Source: Bog-756 sp963727075 (GTDB lineage Bacteria; Actinomycetota; Acidimicrobiia; Acidimicrobiales; RAAP-2). From it: 64,000 nucleotides of DNA. Below are positions 9,069 to 17,627 of the stretch, in pieces. The position numbers and the translations under genes were made by a program. The stretch covers positions 2,170,001 through 2,234,000 of the forward strand of contig CAVSET010000006.1 of the NCBI GenBank assembly GCA_963727075.1. Direction: 5' to 3'. The notes under the pieces are model-generated. The model was not told the origin of the DNA and searched no databases. It saw only the letters and a program-made list of their open reading frames with translations. Numbering within the stretch: the first letter of the stretch is position 1; each line of letters opens with the position of its first letter.

Positions 9069-9153
9069 GCCTTCACCGGGACATCGCCTTCACCGGGGCA
9101 CCGCCTTCACCGGGGCACCGCCTTCACCGGGGCACCGCCTTCACCGGGGCACA
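9069..9153. repeat. five tandem copies of a 17-bp unit at the cobA–hemD junction
   Basis: Unit GCCTTCACCGGGGCACC (plus strand), copies at 9069, 9086, 9103, 9120 and 9137. Copies 2 to 4 are identical; the first and last differ slightly. The array covers the last codons of cobA, its stop codon (9107–9109, inside copy 3) and the start-proximal gap before hemD. Seventeen is not a multiple of three, so gain or loss of a unit would change the C-terminus of CobA and the cobA–hemD spacing. Confidence 0.95.
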
Positions 9154-9970
9154 GAGCCGGACCGGGCCTGGGCCTGGGCGCGGATCCGAAGTGGGGCTCG
9201 GACCCTGACGGGCCAGGCGCTGACCCGAAGTCGGACTCTGACCCCCGCCGCGGATGGATCGTCGATCCGAGGTCCAACGCGGCGACGGGCCCGATGACGA
9301 TCGCGGCCGGAGGAGGCAGCTCGATGGAGGCGAGCTCGTCCAACGTCGACCGCACCACCTGCTGGCGTGCGGTGGCTCCCCAGTGCACGACGGCCACCGG
9401 TGTGTCGGGCGGGCGGCCGCTCGCCATGAGCGCGGCGGCGATCTCGGCCCGTTCGGACATGCCCATGAGGATGACCAGCGTCCCCCCGGCCCGTCCGAGG
9501 GAGCTCCAGTCGACCCCTCCTCCAGACGAGCGGTCGCCGACGGTTCCCGTGACCACGCTCACCGAGGTGGCCAGGCCCCGATGGGTCACGGGGATGCCGG
9601 CGGCGGCAGGTGCCGCGAAGGCCGAGCTCACGCCGGGGACGATCTCGTAGTCGACTCCGGCCTGCCGCAGGGCCTCGGCCTCCTCCCCGCCGCGGCCGAG
9701 CACGAAGGGATCGCCCCCCTTGAGCCGGATCACCTGCCGTCCGGCCAGGCCGTGCTCGATGAGCGCCGCGTTGATCTCCGCCTGCCGCGAGCCGGCTCCC
9801 GGGGCCTTGCCCACGTCGATCAGCGTGGCACCGGAGGGAGCCAGGTTCAGTAGCTCGTGGGCGATCAGCCGGTCGTGGATGACAACGTCGGCCCGGGTCA
9901 GCAACTCGGCTCCGCGCACCGTCAGCAGACCCGGGTCACCGGGACCGGCGCCCACCAGGAAGACGGTCAC
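9107..9970 (-). CDS. cobA: uroporphyrinogen-III C-methyltransferase
   Basis: SAM-dependent methyltransferase that makes precorrin-2, the branch point to siroheme and cobalamin. 287 residues. Family marks are VGAGPGDPGLLTVRGAELL at the start, then VIRLKGGDPFVLGRGGEE (90s), VPGVSSAFAAPAAAGIPVTHRG, and LVILMGMS. The catalytic core ends near residue 250. The remaining 35 residues are an imperfect Gly/Ser/Pro repeat (SESDFGSAPGPSGSEPHFGSAP) running into the 17-bp tandem array, which is not typical of the family. The GTG start overlaps the hemC stop as GTGA. No corrin-synthesis genes are in the window, so siroheme is as likely a product as B12. Confidence 0.92.
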   Translation of the reverse strand: MTVFLVGAGPGDPGLLTVRGAELLTRADVVIHDRLIAHELLNLAPSGATLIDVGKAPGAGSRQAEINAALIEHGLAGRQVIRLKGGDPFVLGRGGEEAEALRQAGVDYEIVPGVSSAFAAPAAAGIPVTHRGLATSVSVVTGTVGDRSSGGGVDWSSLGRAGGTLVILMGMSERAEIAAALMASGRPPDTPVAVVHWGATARQQVVRSTLDELASIELPPPAAIVIGPVAALDLGSTIHPRRGSESDFGSAPGPSGSEPHFGSAPRPRPGPALCPGEGGAPVKAVPR

Positions 9971-10935
9971 GCCGGCAGCTCGCCGGGGGCGGGAACCCAG
10001 TCGCCGATGTCGCCGCCTCCTGCGTCCTCCAACAGGTACCGGGCCATCTCCTGTCCGAGCGCTTCGGGATCGCTACCCGTGCGCGTGTGCCGCAGGAGGA
10101 CACGCCCATCGCCCGACGCGATCATGCCGGTGAGCCGGATGGCCGGCCGCACCTCCTCGTGCTCCGTCCCGGTGACCCACTCCGCGTGGGCACCGACGGG
10201 AAGGGTGCACCCACCGCCCAGACGGGCCAGATAGGCGCGCTCGGCCTGCACCGGCGGCCATGCCTCCGGATCTCCGATGGCGGCCAGCTCCGATCGGGTG
10301 CTCTCGTCGTCGGTCCGGCACTCCACCCCCAACGCGCCTTGGCCCACCTGAGGAAGCATGATGCTCGGATCGAGCACCTCCGTCTCCATGCCGTCCGGCG
10401 GGCGCCAGTCCAGCCGATCGACGGCGGCCTTGGCCACGACCACCGCGGCAATCCCACCTGTGCCGACGGCGGCCAGGCGGGTGGCGAGATTGCCGCGCAG
10501 CCCGGTGAAGGTGAGGTCGGGACGAAGATTGGCCAGTTGCGCCCGGCGGCGGGCCGAGCCCGTGGCCACCTTGGCCCCGACCGGCAGCGAGTCCAGCGTG
10601 GCGCCGACCAAGAAGTCACGGGGATCGGCCCGTTCCGGAATGGCTGCCAGCACCAGGCCGGAGGCGTCGTCCGCGGTCCCGGCGGGCAGGTCCTTGGCTG
10701 AGTGCACCGCGGCATCGGCATCGCCACGGGCCACCGCAGCCTGCACCTCCTTGACGAACACCCCCTGGCCTCCGAGTCGGTCGATGGGCACGTCCGCCCG
10801 GCGATCCCCGTCGGTCTCCACCACCACCAGCGACGAGCGGCAACCGGTCTTCTCCAGCAACTCGGCCACTCGGACGGCCTGCCACTGCGCCAGCGGGGAT
10901 CCCCGGGTCGCCAGCCGGACGATCCGATCAGTCAA
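9967..10935 (-). CDS. hemC: hydroxymethylbilane synthase (porphobilinogen deaminase)
   Basis: Polymerises four porphobilinogens into the linear tetrapyrrole. 322 residues. Seen: RLATRGSPLAQWQA at the start, VHSAKDLPAG (active-site loop), GSARRRAQL and RGNLATRL (acetate and propionate contacts), and the dipyrromethane cofactor cysteine in LGGGCTLPVGAH (C243). The only fitting initiator is TTG at 10933–10935, which gives the canonical N-terminus. It starts 35 bases after the hemA stop and overlaps cobA by 4 bases, consistent with a single transcript. Confidence 0.96.
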   Translation of the reverse strand: MTDRIVRLATRGSPLAQWQAVRVAELLEKTGCRSSLVVVETDGDRRADVPIDRLGGQGVFVKEVQAAVARGDADAAVHSAKDLPAGTADDASGLVLAAIPERADPRDFLVGATLDSLPVGAKVATGSARRRAQLANLRPDLTFTGLRGNLATRLAAVGTGGIAAVVVAKAAVDRLDWRPPDGMETEVLDPSIMLPQVGQGALGVECRTDDESTRSELAAIGDPEAWPPVQAERAYLARLGGGCTLPVGAHAEWVTGTEHEEVRPAIRLTGMIASGDGRVLLRHTRTGSDPEALGQEMARYLLEDAGGGDIGDWVPAPGELPA

Positions 10936-10970
10936 GGCGAGGCCGCCGGTCGGGGCCGACCCGGCGCCCG

Positions 10971-12254
10971 CTACAGGTCGAACAAGGTGCGGAGTGCTTC
11001 GACAAGGCGTTCACCTCTTGGAGTGCCGGCAGCATCCTTCAGGGTCACCGTCGGCTGATGGAGCAGCTTCGCCGCCATCGACTTGGTCACCGCGTCGACC
11101 TGTTCCCATTGCTCCTCCGACAGACCGGAACGTTTGGACCGTTGCCGGTCGAGTTCAGCTTGCCTGGCCTGTTCGACCCGGGCCCGCAGGGCCGAGACCA
11201 TGGGTGCGGCGTCACGGGCCCGCGAGACCACCCGGTACCGCTCCAGCTCGTCGGAGACGATCCGGGCCGCGCCGGCCACTTCGTCGTGGCGTCCCGAAAC
11301 GGCATCGTCCACGGCGGCGCGCAGGTCTTCCATGTCTAACAGGACCACATCTTTCAGGCGGGACGCCTCGGGGTCCACATTGCGGGGCACGCCGAGGTCG
11401 ACCACCACCAGGGGATCGGCTGGGTCGCGGCCGGCCGCGGCCGCCTCGACCATCGGCCGGTCGACGATGGGATGGGTTGTACCGACCGACGTGAAGACGA
11501 CGTCGGACGCAGTCAGCAGATCCGCCAGGCCCCCGAGCGGCTCGGCCCGCACCTGGTCCACCACCGTGTCGGGCAGACCGGCGACGAGCGCCTCGGTCCG
11601 ATCCAACGTGCGGTTGGCGATGACGACGCTGGTCACGTCGTGACCGGACAGGGCTTGAACCACCCCCTGTCCCATCTCCCCCGCTCCTACCACCAGCACC
11701 CGGGCGCCGGCCAAGCCCCCGCTCCGACGGCCGGCAGCGAGGGCCACCGCGCCGTGGGACAGCGATGTGATGCCACGCGCGATGGCGGTCTCCGAACGAA
11801 CTCGCTTGCCCGTCTCGACGGCATGCCGGAACATGGCGCCGAGGACCGGCCCCGACACCCGCTCGTCTCGGGCCCGCTCCCACGCCCGCCGGACCTGTCC
11901 CAGCACCTCGGACTCCCCGATCACCGCGGAATCGAGGCCGGCGGCAACGGTGAAGAGATGGTGCGCGACATCGTCGTCGAATCGCACGCTCAGGTAATCG
12001 GTCAGCGTGTCCACCTGGCAGCCACCGATGGCGGCCAGGAACTCCTGGAGCTCGGCCACACCGTCGTGGAACCGCTCGACCACGGCATAGACCTCGGTAC
12101 GGAGGCAGGTCGAGAGGATCACGGCCTCGGACAGGTTGGACTGGTCCCGTAGGCGGCCGAGCGCCTTGGGCAGCGCGCTGTCCATCAGTGTCACCCGCTC
12201 CAGCAGGTCGAGCGGGGAGCTCCGCTGCTCGACGCCCACCACGATCACCGACAT
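10971..12254 (-). CDS. hemA: glutamyl-tRNA reductase
   Basis: First committed step of tetrapyrrole synthesis: NADPH reduction of Glu-tRNA(Glu) to glutamate-1-semialdehyde. 427 residues. The catalytic cysteine is C50 in ILSTCLRTEVYAV. GESEVLGQVRRAWERA, the VVGAGEMGQGV NADPH fold and the C-terminal dimerisation helices are present. It follows rex by 204 bases. In Streptomyces the rex–hemACD operon is repressed by Rex when NADH is high, and the same gene order here supports similar control. I could not see a clear TGTGAA…TTCACA operator in the rex–hemA gap. Confidence 0.97.
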   Translation of the reverse strand: MSVIVVGVEQRSSPLDLLERVTLMDSALPKALGRLRDQSNLSEAVILSTCLRTEVYAVVERFHDGVAELQEFLAAIGGCQVDTLTDYLSVRFDDDVAHHLFTVAAGLDSAVIGESEVLGQVRRAWERARDERVSGPVLGAMFRHAVETGKRVRSETAIARGITSLSHGAVALAAGRRSGGLAGARVLVVGAGEMGQGVVQALSGHDVTSVVIANRTLDRTEALVAGLPDTVVDQVRAEPLGGLADLLTASDVVFTSVGTTHPIVDRPMVEAAAAGRDPADPLVVVDLGVPRNVDPEASRLKDVVLLDMEDLRAAVDDAVSGRHDEVAGAARIVSDELERYRVVSRARDAAPMVSALRARVEQARQAELDRQRSKRSGLSEEQWEQVDAVTKSMAAKLLHQPTVTLKDAAGTPRGERLVEALRTLFDL

Positions 12255-12458
12255 GCCGAGCGCACCTCCACCTCAGCTACTGCCTTGTTCATCTGGCGCT
12301 CTCCGGGTCACGGCATGGTCGTACGGCTGGGGCAACACGACCACCCCAGCGTAGGGCGGATCGGGCGGTTTCCACACCCTCGTGACTTCAAGCATGGCGG
12401 CCCAGCGCTGGGGTAGCCAGTCGCGCCCGATCCCCGGGGCGCTTCGTCCGCCTCCGGG

Positions 12459-13250
12459 TCAGTCCGACGAGCTGGTGGTGAGGCCGATCGACCGGATGAC
12501 CGGCATGCGTTCGCCGTCCGCACTGCCGAGGAGGCGCGACTGGTAGAAGCTGATCACTTGCAGCTCGATGCTCAGGTCCACGTACCGCAAGAGGATGTCC
12601 GGGGGGACCTCCAGGACACGGGGGGCGAAGTTGAGGATGGAGCGAACCCCGGCGCTCACCATGAGGTCGGCCACTCGCTGGGCTACCGAGGCCGGGGTGG
12701 TGATGACGCCGATGGCCAGCGGCGCGGCGGCGGCGATGCTCGGGAGGTCGTCAGGATGCCGGACCACCACGCCGTCGACCCTCTCCCCGATGATGGCCGG
12801 GTCGGTGTCCAGCAGAGCGGTGATGTCGAAGTTGCGGGCGGCAAATCCCTGCGAGCGGGCCAAGGCGCGTCCGAGGTTGCCGACACCGGCGATCACCACC
12901 GGCCAGACCCGGTCGAGCCCGAGCTGACGGTCTATCTGCTCGATGAGGAAGGCGGTGTCATAGCCCGCCCCCCGGGTGCCGAACGAGCCCAGCAACGAAA
13001 GATCCTTCCGGACCTTGGCCACGTTGACCTGCGCCGAGGAGGCCAGCAGCTCGGACGACACGGTGGTGGTGCCTGACCGCAGGAGTTCCTCGAGGATCCG
13101 CTGGTAGACGGGGAGGCGAGTCACGGTGGCCTCCGGGATCCGCCGGTTCGCCCCCGGTAGCGCCGGTCGGTGCCGCTTCGACGGCGGGGAAGGGGTGGGC
13201 GAGTCGGTCGGCACTTCTCGGATCGTAGGACGGTCAGTCCCGGGCGTCAT
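12459..13250 (-). CDS. rex: redox-sensing transcriptional repressor Rex
   Basis: NAD(H)-responsive repressor of respiratory and fermentative genes. 263 residues. A 40-residue N-terminal tail of low complexity precedes the winged helix (IPEATVTRLPVYQRILEELL, then SSAQVNVAKVRKDLSLLGSFGTRGAGYD). This is followed by the Rossmann domain (VVIAGVGNLGRALA) and the C-terminal domain-swap helix (ELQVISFYQSRLLG). The ATG at 13248–13250 overlaps the end of the SAM hydroxide adenosyltransferase gene by 17 bases. A later GTG near the VTRLPVY segment would give the usual shorter N-terminus and cannot be excluded. Upstream of hemA, as in Streptomyces. Confidence 0.95.
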   Translation of the reverse strand: MTPGTDRPTIREVPTDSPTPSPPSKRHRPALPGANRRIPEATVTRLPVYQRILEELLRSGTTTVSSELLASSAQVNVAKVRKDLSLLGSFGTRGAGYDTAFLIEQIDRQLGLDRVWPVVIAGVGNLGRALARSQGFAARNFDITALLDTDPAIIGERVDGVVVRHPDDLPSIAAAAPLAIGVITTPASVAQRVADLMVSAGVRSILNFAPRVLEVPPDILLRYVDLSIELQVISFYQSRLLGSADGERMPVIRSIGLTTSSSD

Positions 13251-14224
13251 CCTGGTGGCGGGCGCCGATCCGGATGATGTCCCCCGCGGCCACCGGCTCC
13301 AGGCGGCGAGCGGCTGGCGCCTGGCGCAGCACCAACGCGACGTGGCCGGTGCTGTCGGTCACCAGGCCGAACTCGCCGTGGCCCAGGTCTCCGTAGGCAT
13401 CGACCCGCCTGGCCGGAACCGATCGCCCCACAGCGCCACCGCCCGATCCCGCCTGGTCCCGGCCCGTGGTTGGCCCGAGCAGGGTCACCCGGGCCGCGCT
13501 CCCGATGTCGATGCCGATCTGGCCCAGGGCAGTCGGGACCAGCTCGAGCTGGACGTTGCCGAAGTGGTCGATCCAGGTGACTTCGGTTTCGAGCACCGAT
13601 CCCCCGACCTCGGGGTCTCTCCGGAGCCCGGACCCTCTGTCCGGCGCGCCCGGCGGGCCCGGCGCACCCGGGGACTCCGAGAAGCGACCGGGTTCCGGGA
13701 AGACCAGCGATGCGGGGTCGAAATCGGCCCCGAGCGCGGCGGGCGACCTGCCGAGGACCAGGTGGGCGGCGACTGGAGCGAAGAGGTCCCGCCCGTCGAA
13801 GGTGCGGCCAACCGGCTCGCCCGGGGACCATCCGGACCCCACCTGTCCGGGCTCGAGCGCAACCGCACGTACCGCGCCGCCGAGCACGCCGGCCAGGGGG
13901 ACGAGCAGCCCGTTGTCCGGTCCCACCAACCACGTGGGCCCGCTGCCGGCCGTCTCGACGGCGACCCCCCGGCGGTCGGTGCCGACGCCGGGGTCGACCA
14001 CCGCCAGCACCACTCCCGCACCGAGATAGGCGGCGCAACGTACCAGTATGGTGGCGCCCGACCTCGACATCGAAGGGCGGGACGTGGTGACCGAGATCGA
14101 TCACCGGGACCGCCGGGGCCCGCTGGTGCAGGACGGCATGGACCACCCCGACGAATTCATCGGCGGTGCCGTAGTCCGAGAGGAAGTAGATCGCCGGTGC
14201 TTCGCCCGTGCCGGTCGAGCTCAT
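13234..14224 (-). pseudogene. SAM hydroxide adenosyltransferase (DUF62/SAM-chlorinase-like), single-base frameshift
   Basis: Family members hydrolyse S-adenosylmethionine to adenosine and methionine; relatives are fluorinases and chlorinases. The ATG at 14222–14224 opens MSSTGTGEAPAIYFLSDYGT and carries the D-Y-G-T…D-E-F-V-G substrate region up to HHVPPFDV. The rest (ILVRCAAYLGAGVV, VDPGVGTDRRG, GPDNGLLVPL, DHFGNVQLELV) is in the next frame. Dropping one base at about 14065 gives a continuous 329-residue protein reading PPFDVRSGATILVRC, which matches the family. Either a real inactivating mutation or a sequencing error. It overlaps rex and lies between proC and rex on the same strand. Confidence 0.85.
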
Positions 14225-14384
14225 CGCTGCTCCGGCCGATCCGCTCAGGTTCCGGCCCGCGGTCTCCTCGCCCCCTCGGCGAGGAGTACTGGCGACGCGG
14301 AGGGCACCGGTCGGGCAGGAACGGCCGTCACGGCCCCTCGGGACCCGCCCCGGCCAGCGTCACCATCGGCCAGGCCAGCTCCAT

Positions 14385-15176
14385 CTACCGGCCCAGCTGC
14401 TTGGAGCGTTCGGTGGCGGCGGCCACCGCCTCGATGAACGCCGACCTGACCGCCTTGAATTCGAGGGTGCGGACCGCGGCTGCGGTGGTCCCCCCCGGCG
14501 AGGTCACGGCCGCCCGCAGTTCGGCCGGGTCCTCCTGCGTCTCGGCCATCATCCGGGCCGCGCCGAGGATGGTTCCGACGACCAGCCCGTGGCTCACTTC
14601 GCGGGGGAGCCCGGCGGTGACCCCGGCTTCGATCATCGCTTCGGCCACGAGGAAGACGTAGGCCGGCCCGGATCCCGAGATGGCCGTCACCGCATCGAGA
14701 TGACGCTCGGCCAGCCGTACCACAGCGCCCACCGAGCCCAGGATGCCCTCTGCCCACTCGAGATCGGCCGAGCTGGCCGCGCTGCCACCCGACATGGCGG
14801 CCACGCCGGCGCCGATCAGAGCAGGTGTGTTCGGCATGGCCCGGACCACGACGCTCCCCGGCGGGAGTGCGGCCTCGAGACGAGCCGACGAGAGCCCGGC
14901 CACAATCGAGAGCACCCGAGTGATCCCGACGGCCGAGAGGGTGCGAAGGACCGCCTCGGCCCCGTCGGGCTTGACCGCCAGCACGGCACCCTCGGCCGGG
15001 ACTGGCCCGTCCTCGATCGAGACGTCTGGGTGGACCTCGGCCAATTCGTGCCGCCGACGGGCGTCGGGCTCGCTCACCGCCAACTCCCCGGCGGGCGCCC
15101 ATCCTCCGGCAACCAATCCGCTGAGCAGGGCGGAGCCCATCCTCCCGCCCCCCACGATCAGCAGCTTCGGCGCCAT
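14385..15176 (-). CDS. proC: pyrroline-5-carboxylate reductase
   Basis: NAD(P)H-dependent last step of proline synthesis. 263 residues, the normal length. It starts MAPKLLIVGGGRMGSALLSG with the dinucleotide site, then VLAVKPDGAEAVL, VRAMPNTPALIGAGV, and the dimerisation and active-site helix region ISGSGPAYVFLVAEAM with TSPGGTTAAAVRTLE near the end. The ATG at 15174–15176 has a GAGAGG site six bases upstream, so a 100-residue upstream extension in the same frame is rejected. The 108-base gap to the ybjN-like gene contains no clear signal. Confidence 0.96.
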   Translation of the reverse strand: MAPKLLIVGGGRMGSALLSGLVAGGWAPAGELAVSEPDARRRHELAEVHPDVSIEDGPVPAEGAVLAVKPDGAEAVLRTLSAVGITRVLSIVAGLSSARLEAALPPGSVVVRAMPNTPALIGAGVAAMSGGSAASSADLEWAEGILGSVGAVVRLAERHLDAVTAISGSGPAYVFLVAEAMIEAGVTAGLPREVSHGLVVGTILGAARMMAETQEDPAELRAAVTSPGGTTAAAVRTLEFKAVRSAFIEAVAAATERSKQLGR

Positions 15177-15285
15177 CTGCCTCTCCCCTTTGCCACGCGG
15201 CGGGCAAACACAAATCCCTGAAACGCTACCAGTGGGCTCCGCTCGACCCAGGTGAAGCACCAGCTCCGGGGAGCGAAGACGGGTC

Positions 15286-15801
15286 CTAGGTGGCCCGGTC
15301 CCGAACCGGCGGCCGGCGCCGGTAGCGGCCTTCGTACCCGATGGACATGGCCGTGGGGAAGCATTCGTCGGTGTAGGCCAACGAGGCGCCGATGATCCGG
15401 TCCAGCTCCTCTTCGTCGACGCGTTCGACCGGGACCCTCCCCACCAGGTAGATGGCGTCCTCGGGGCCCAGCGCAAAGCTCATGCCCAGCAGGTCGGCGT
15501 TGCGCTTGAGCAAGTACTCCCAGGTCGCCTCGATGTTCGTCTCCGGGGCCGGCATGAATTGTGTCTCGTGGTGGAGCGTCCGTTGCCGCAAGGTCAGCCA
15601 GACCGTCACGAACTCCTTCTCGTCCCCGCGCAGACGCAAGTACCAGCGAGGGGCGCCGGTGAGCGGATCCCCGCCCGGTTGACGATCCACGGCGACCAGG
15701 CCCTCTCCGGCAGCCAGCTCCCGCTCGGCCCAGGCATCGATGAGGTCGCACACCGCCTCCCGCTCGGTGGGCCCGAGGATGCCACTCCACCGGTCGGTCA
15801 C
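15286..15801 (-). CDS. YbjN domain-containing protein next to mshA
   Basis: 171-residue soluble protein with a type-III-secretion-chaperone-like fold. Seen: RWYLRLRGDEKEFVTVWLTLRQRTLHHETQ, ATWEYLLKRNADLLGMSFAL, then EDAIYLVGRVPVERVDEEELDRIIG, the alternating strand and helix pattern of the YbjN family. The GTG at 15799–15801 overlaps the mshA stop as GTGA, so the two are translationally coupled. The same mshA–ybjN pair occurs in mycobacteria (Rv0486–Rv0487), which argues for a functional link to mycothiol, although no biochemical role is established. A much longer upstream frame is an out-of-frame reading of mshA. Confidence 0.85.
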   Translation of the reverse strand: MTDRWSGILGPTEREAVCDLIDAWAERELAAGEGLVAVDRQPGGDPLTGAPRWYLRLRGDEKEFVTVWLTLRQRTLHHETQFMPAPETNIEATWEYLLKRNADLLGMSFALGPEDAIYLVGRVPVERVDEEELDRIIGASLAYTDECFPTAMSIGYEGRYRRRPPVRDRAT

Positions 15802-17060
15802 GAGCACTCGACGAGACGACCTACCGTCAGTTCGGCGTAGATCTCGCGGAGCAGGTGGGCGGCCCGGGCCCAGGTGTAGCGGCGAGCCCTCAGGACGGCA
15901 CCGGTGCCCAATCGCTCGCCCAACAGGGGCTCGGCCAGGATCTGCCGGACCCAGGCCGCGAAGGCCTCCGCCGTTGGGTCGTCCACCAGGTAACCGGTCC
16001 GGCCGTGGTCGACAAGACTGCGCAGCCCACCGACGTCCGAGGCCACCACCGGGGTGCCGCACGCCGCCGACTCCAGGGCCACCAGGCCGAAGGACTCGGA
16101 CCGACTCGGAACCAGGCAGACGTCGGCGGCCCGGTAGTACGTCGAGAGCAGCTCGTGGGGGCGGGGCGGGACGAAGACCACCCGGTCGTCGATGCCCAGG
16201 TCGCGGACCAGTTCGACGATCCGCTCCACTTCCGCCTCGCCGTGTGGTCCGCTGGGTCCCCCGACGACGATCAGCCGGGCGCCGGCGTAGTCGGAGCCGA
16301 GGGCGGCCAGGGCGCGCACCGCCACGGACACGCCTTTGAGGGGTTGGATCCGCCCCACAAAGAGCAGGAGCGGTCCTCCGGGCGGCAGACCGATGGCTCG
16401 CCTGGCCTGCGCACGGTCACCGGGACCGAAGAATGCATGGTCGACGCCGGGGGCCACGATGCGGATCCGCGACGGGTCGGCGCCGTACAGCTCGGTGATC
16501 TGCGCGGCCTCGACCGAGCATGAGGCAAGCACGGTGTCGGAGCAGCGAATGGTGATGGCCTCGGCTTCGGCCCGGCGGAGGGGAGCGTCTGCTTCGACCT
16601 CCTCGGGACTGGCCTCGGCCTTCACTCGATCGAGCGTATGGAAGGTGGAGACGAGGGGCAGGTTGAGCTGGTGCTTGATGATGTGCCCGGCGACGCCGCT
16701 CAACCAGTAGTTGGCGTGCACCGCATCGAAGGGAAGGTCCTCGTCGGTGCCGAACGTCTCCGACGTCTGCATCCGCTTGACCACCCCGTGGGCGAACTCC
16801 TCGATGACTCCGGGCAGCGCCTCTTTGGCCATCGGCCTCGGTGGCCCGGCCGAGACATGGTGGACGCGGAGGCCAGGCTCGATTGCCACCGTGGCGGGCA
16901 GGTCGTCGCCCCAGGCTCGGGTGAACACGTCGCAGACCACCCCGGCCCGGGCCAGCGCCGAGGAGAGCTCGCGCACGTACACGTTCATGCCGCCGCCGTC
17001 TCCGGTACCGGGTTGGGCCAGGGGCGAGGTATGGAGTGAAAGGACAGCCAAACGCCTCAT
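15798..17060 (-). CDS. mshA: D-inositol-3-phosphate glycosyltransferase (mycothiol synthesis)
   Basis: GT-B family 4 glycosyltransferase that transfers GlcNAc from UDP-GlcNAc to inositol-3-phosphate, the first step of mycothiol. 420 residues. The N-terminal SLHTSPLAQPGTGDGGGMNVYV signature is characteristic of MshA. HANYWLSGVAGH, STFHTLDRVKA and the donor-site FVGRIQPLKGV and SRSESFGLVALESAACGTPVV (with the E-x7-E motif) follow. It lies 29 bases downstream of the XRE regulator and overlaps the ybjN-like gene. Later mycothiol genes (mshB, mshC, mshD) are not in the window. Confidence 0.93.
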   Translation of the reverse strand: MRRLAVLSLHTSPLAQPGTGDGGGMNVYVRELSSALARAGVVCDVFTRAWGDDLPATVAIEPGLRVHHVSAGPPRPMAKEALPGVIEEFAHGVVKRMQTSETFGTDEDLPFDAVHANYWLSGVAGHIIKHQLNLPLVSTFHTLDRVKAEASPEEVEADAPLRRAEAEAITIRCSDTVLASCSVEAAQITELYGADPSRIRIVAPGVDHAFFGPGDRAQARRAIGLPPGGPLLLFVGRIQPLKGVSVAVRALAALGSDYAGARLIVVGGPSGPHGEAEVERIVELVRDLGIDDRVVFVPPRPHELLSTYYRAADVCLVPSRSESFGLVALESAACGTPVVASDVGGLRSLVDHGRTGYLVDDPTAEAFAAWVRQILAEPLLGERLGTGAVLRARRYTWARAAHLLREIYAELTVGRLVECS

Positions 17061-17089
17061 GCGCCGCCGATCCTACCGGGAGGCCCCGA

Positions 17090-17617
17090 TCAGCCCACTG
17101 CGCTCGCCGGACCGCCGCCATCAGGGGAGACTCGGGCCTCGGTGTCTTCCCCGGGGATCTCCTCGCCGGAGGATGCGCCCCCCTCGGCGACGACGATCCG
17201 GCTCCCGTTGGCCACGTCATCGTTCTCGTGGCGGAACGACAGGTAGATACGCATCATCGCCTGGCGCTGCTCCTCGGTCAGGTGGTGGTCGGCGAAGATG
17301 TGCCGGGACAAATCGGTGTCACCGTCGGGTTTCTCGAGGATGCCGGCCTGGACGTAGAGGGTTTCGGCCGAGATACGGAGCGCTTTGGCGATCTGCTGGA
17401 GGATCTCGGCCGATGGTCGGCGCAGCCCACGCTCGATCTGGCTGAGGTAGGGGTTGGAGATCCCCGCCAGCTCGGAGAGGCGACGCAGCGACAGGCGGGC
17501 GGAGCTTCGTTGCTGGCGGATGAACGAGCCCAGCTCGTTGAACCTCTCGGGAAGCTCCTTGACGAACTGGGCGCCATCGGTTCGTGCCGTGTCCTTCACG
17601 ACCGCCAGCCCTTCCAC
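17090..17617 (-). CDS. XRE-family helix-turn-helix regulator
   Basis: 175 residues. A Cro/C1-type HTH spans about residues 25–85: LGSFIRQQRSSARLSLRRLSELAGI, then SNPYLSQIERGLRRPSAEILQQIAKALRI. A helical segment (HLTEEQRQAMMRIYLSFRHEN) and an acidic disordered tail follow. It resembles the small HTH regulators found near hbhA in mycobacteria. It starts 10 bases after the rsiG-like gene, so the two are probably cotranscribed. The regulated genes are unknown; mshA directly downstream is a reasonable first candidate. Confidence 0.85.
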   Translation of the reverse strand: MEGLAVVKDTARTDGAQFVKELPERFNELGSFIRQQRSSARLSLRRLSELAGISNPYLSQIERGLRRPSAEILQQIAKALRISAETLYVQAGILEKPDGDTDLSRHIFADHHLTEEQRQAMMRIYLSFRHENDDVANGSRIVVAEGGASSGEEIPGEDTEARVSPDGGGPASAVG

Positions 17618-17627
17618 CGCAGCAGCT

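Noticed and set aside
9069..9153. CRISPR-like array
   Set aside because: The 17-bp units are directly adjacent with no spacers and no cas genes are present.
8175..9650. A 491-codon plus-strand frame over hemD and cobA
   Set aside because: Antisense shadow of two clearly recognised genes; low-complexity Arg/Gly/His content.
9971..12254. Cobalamin riboswitch controlling cobA
   Set aside because: cobA lies inside an operon with a 4-base overlap to hemC and there is no leader able to hold one.
12255..12458. Rex operator between rex and hemA
   Set aside because: No TGTGAA…TTCACA-type palindrome with acceptable match; only isolated half-sites were seen.
13126..14661. A 511-codon plus-strand frame across rex, the SAM hydroxide adenosyltransferase and proC
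   Set aside because: It spans three genes on the opposite strand and shows no protein family features.
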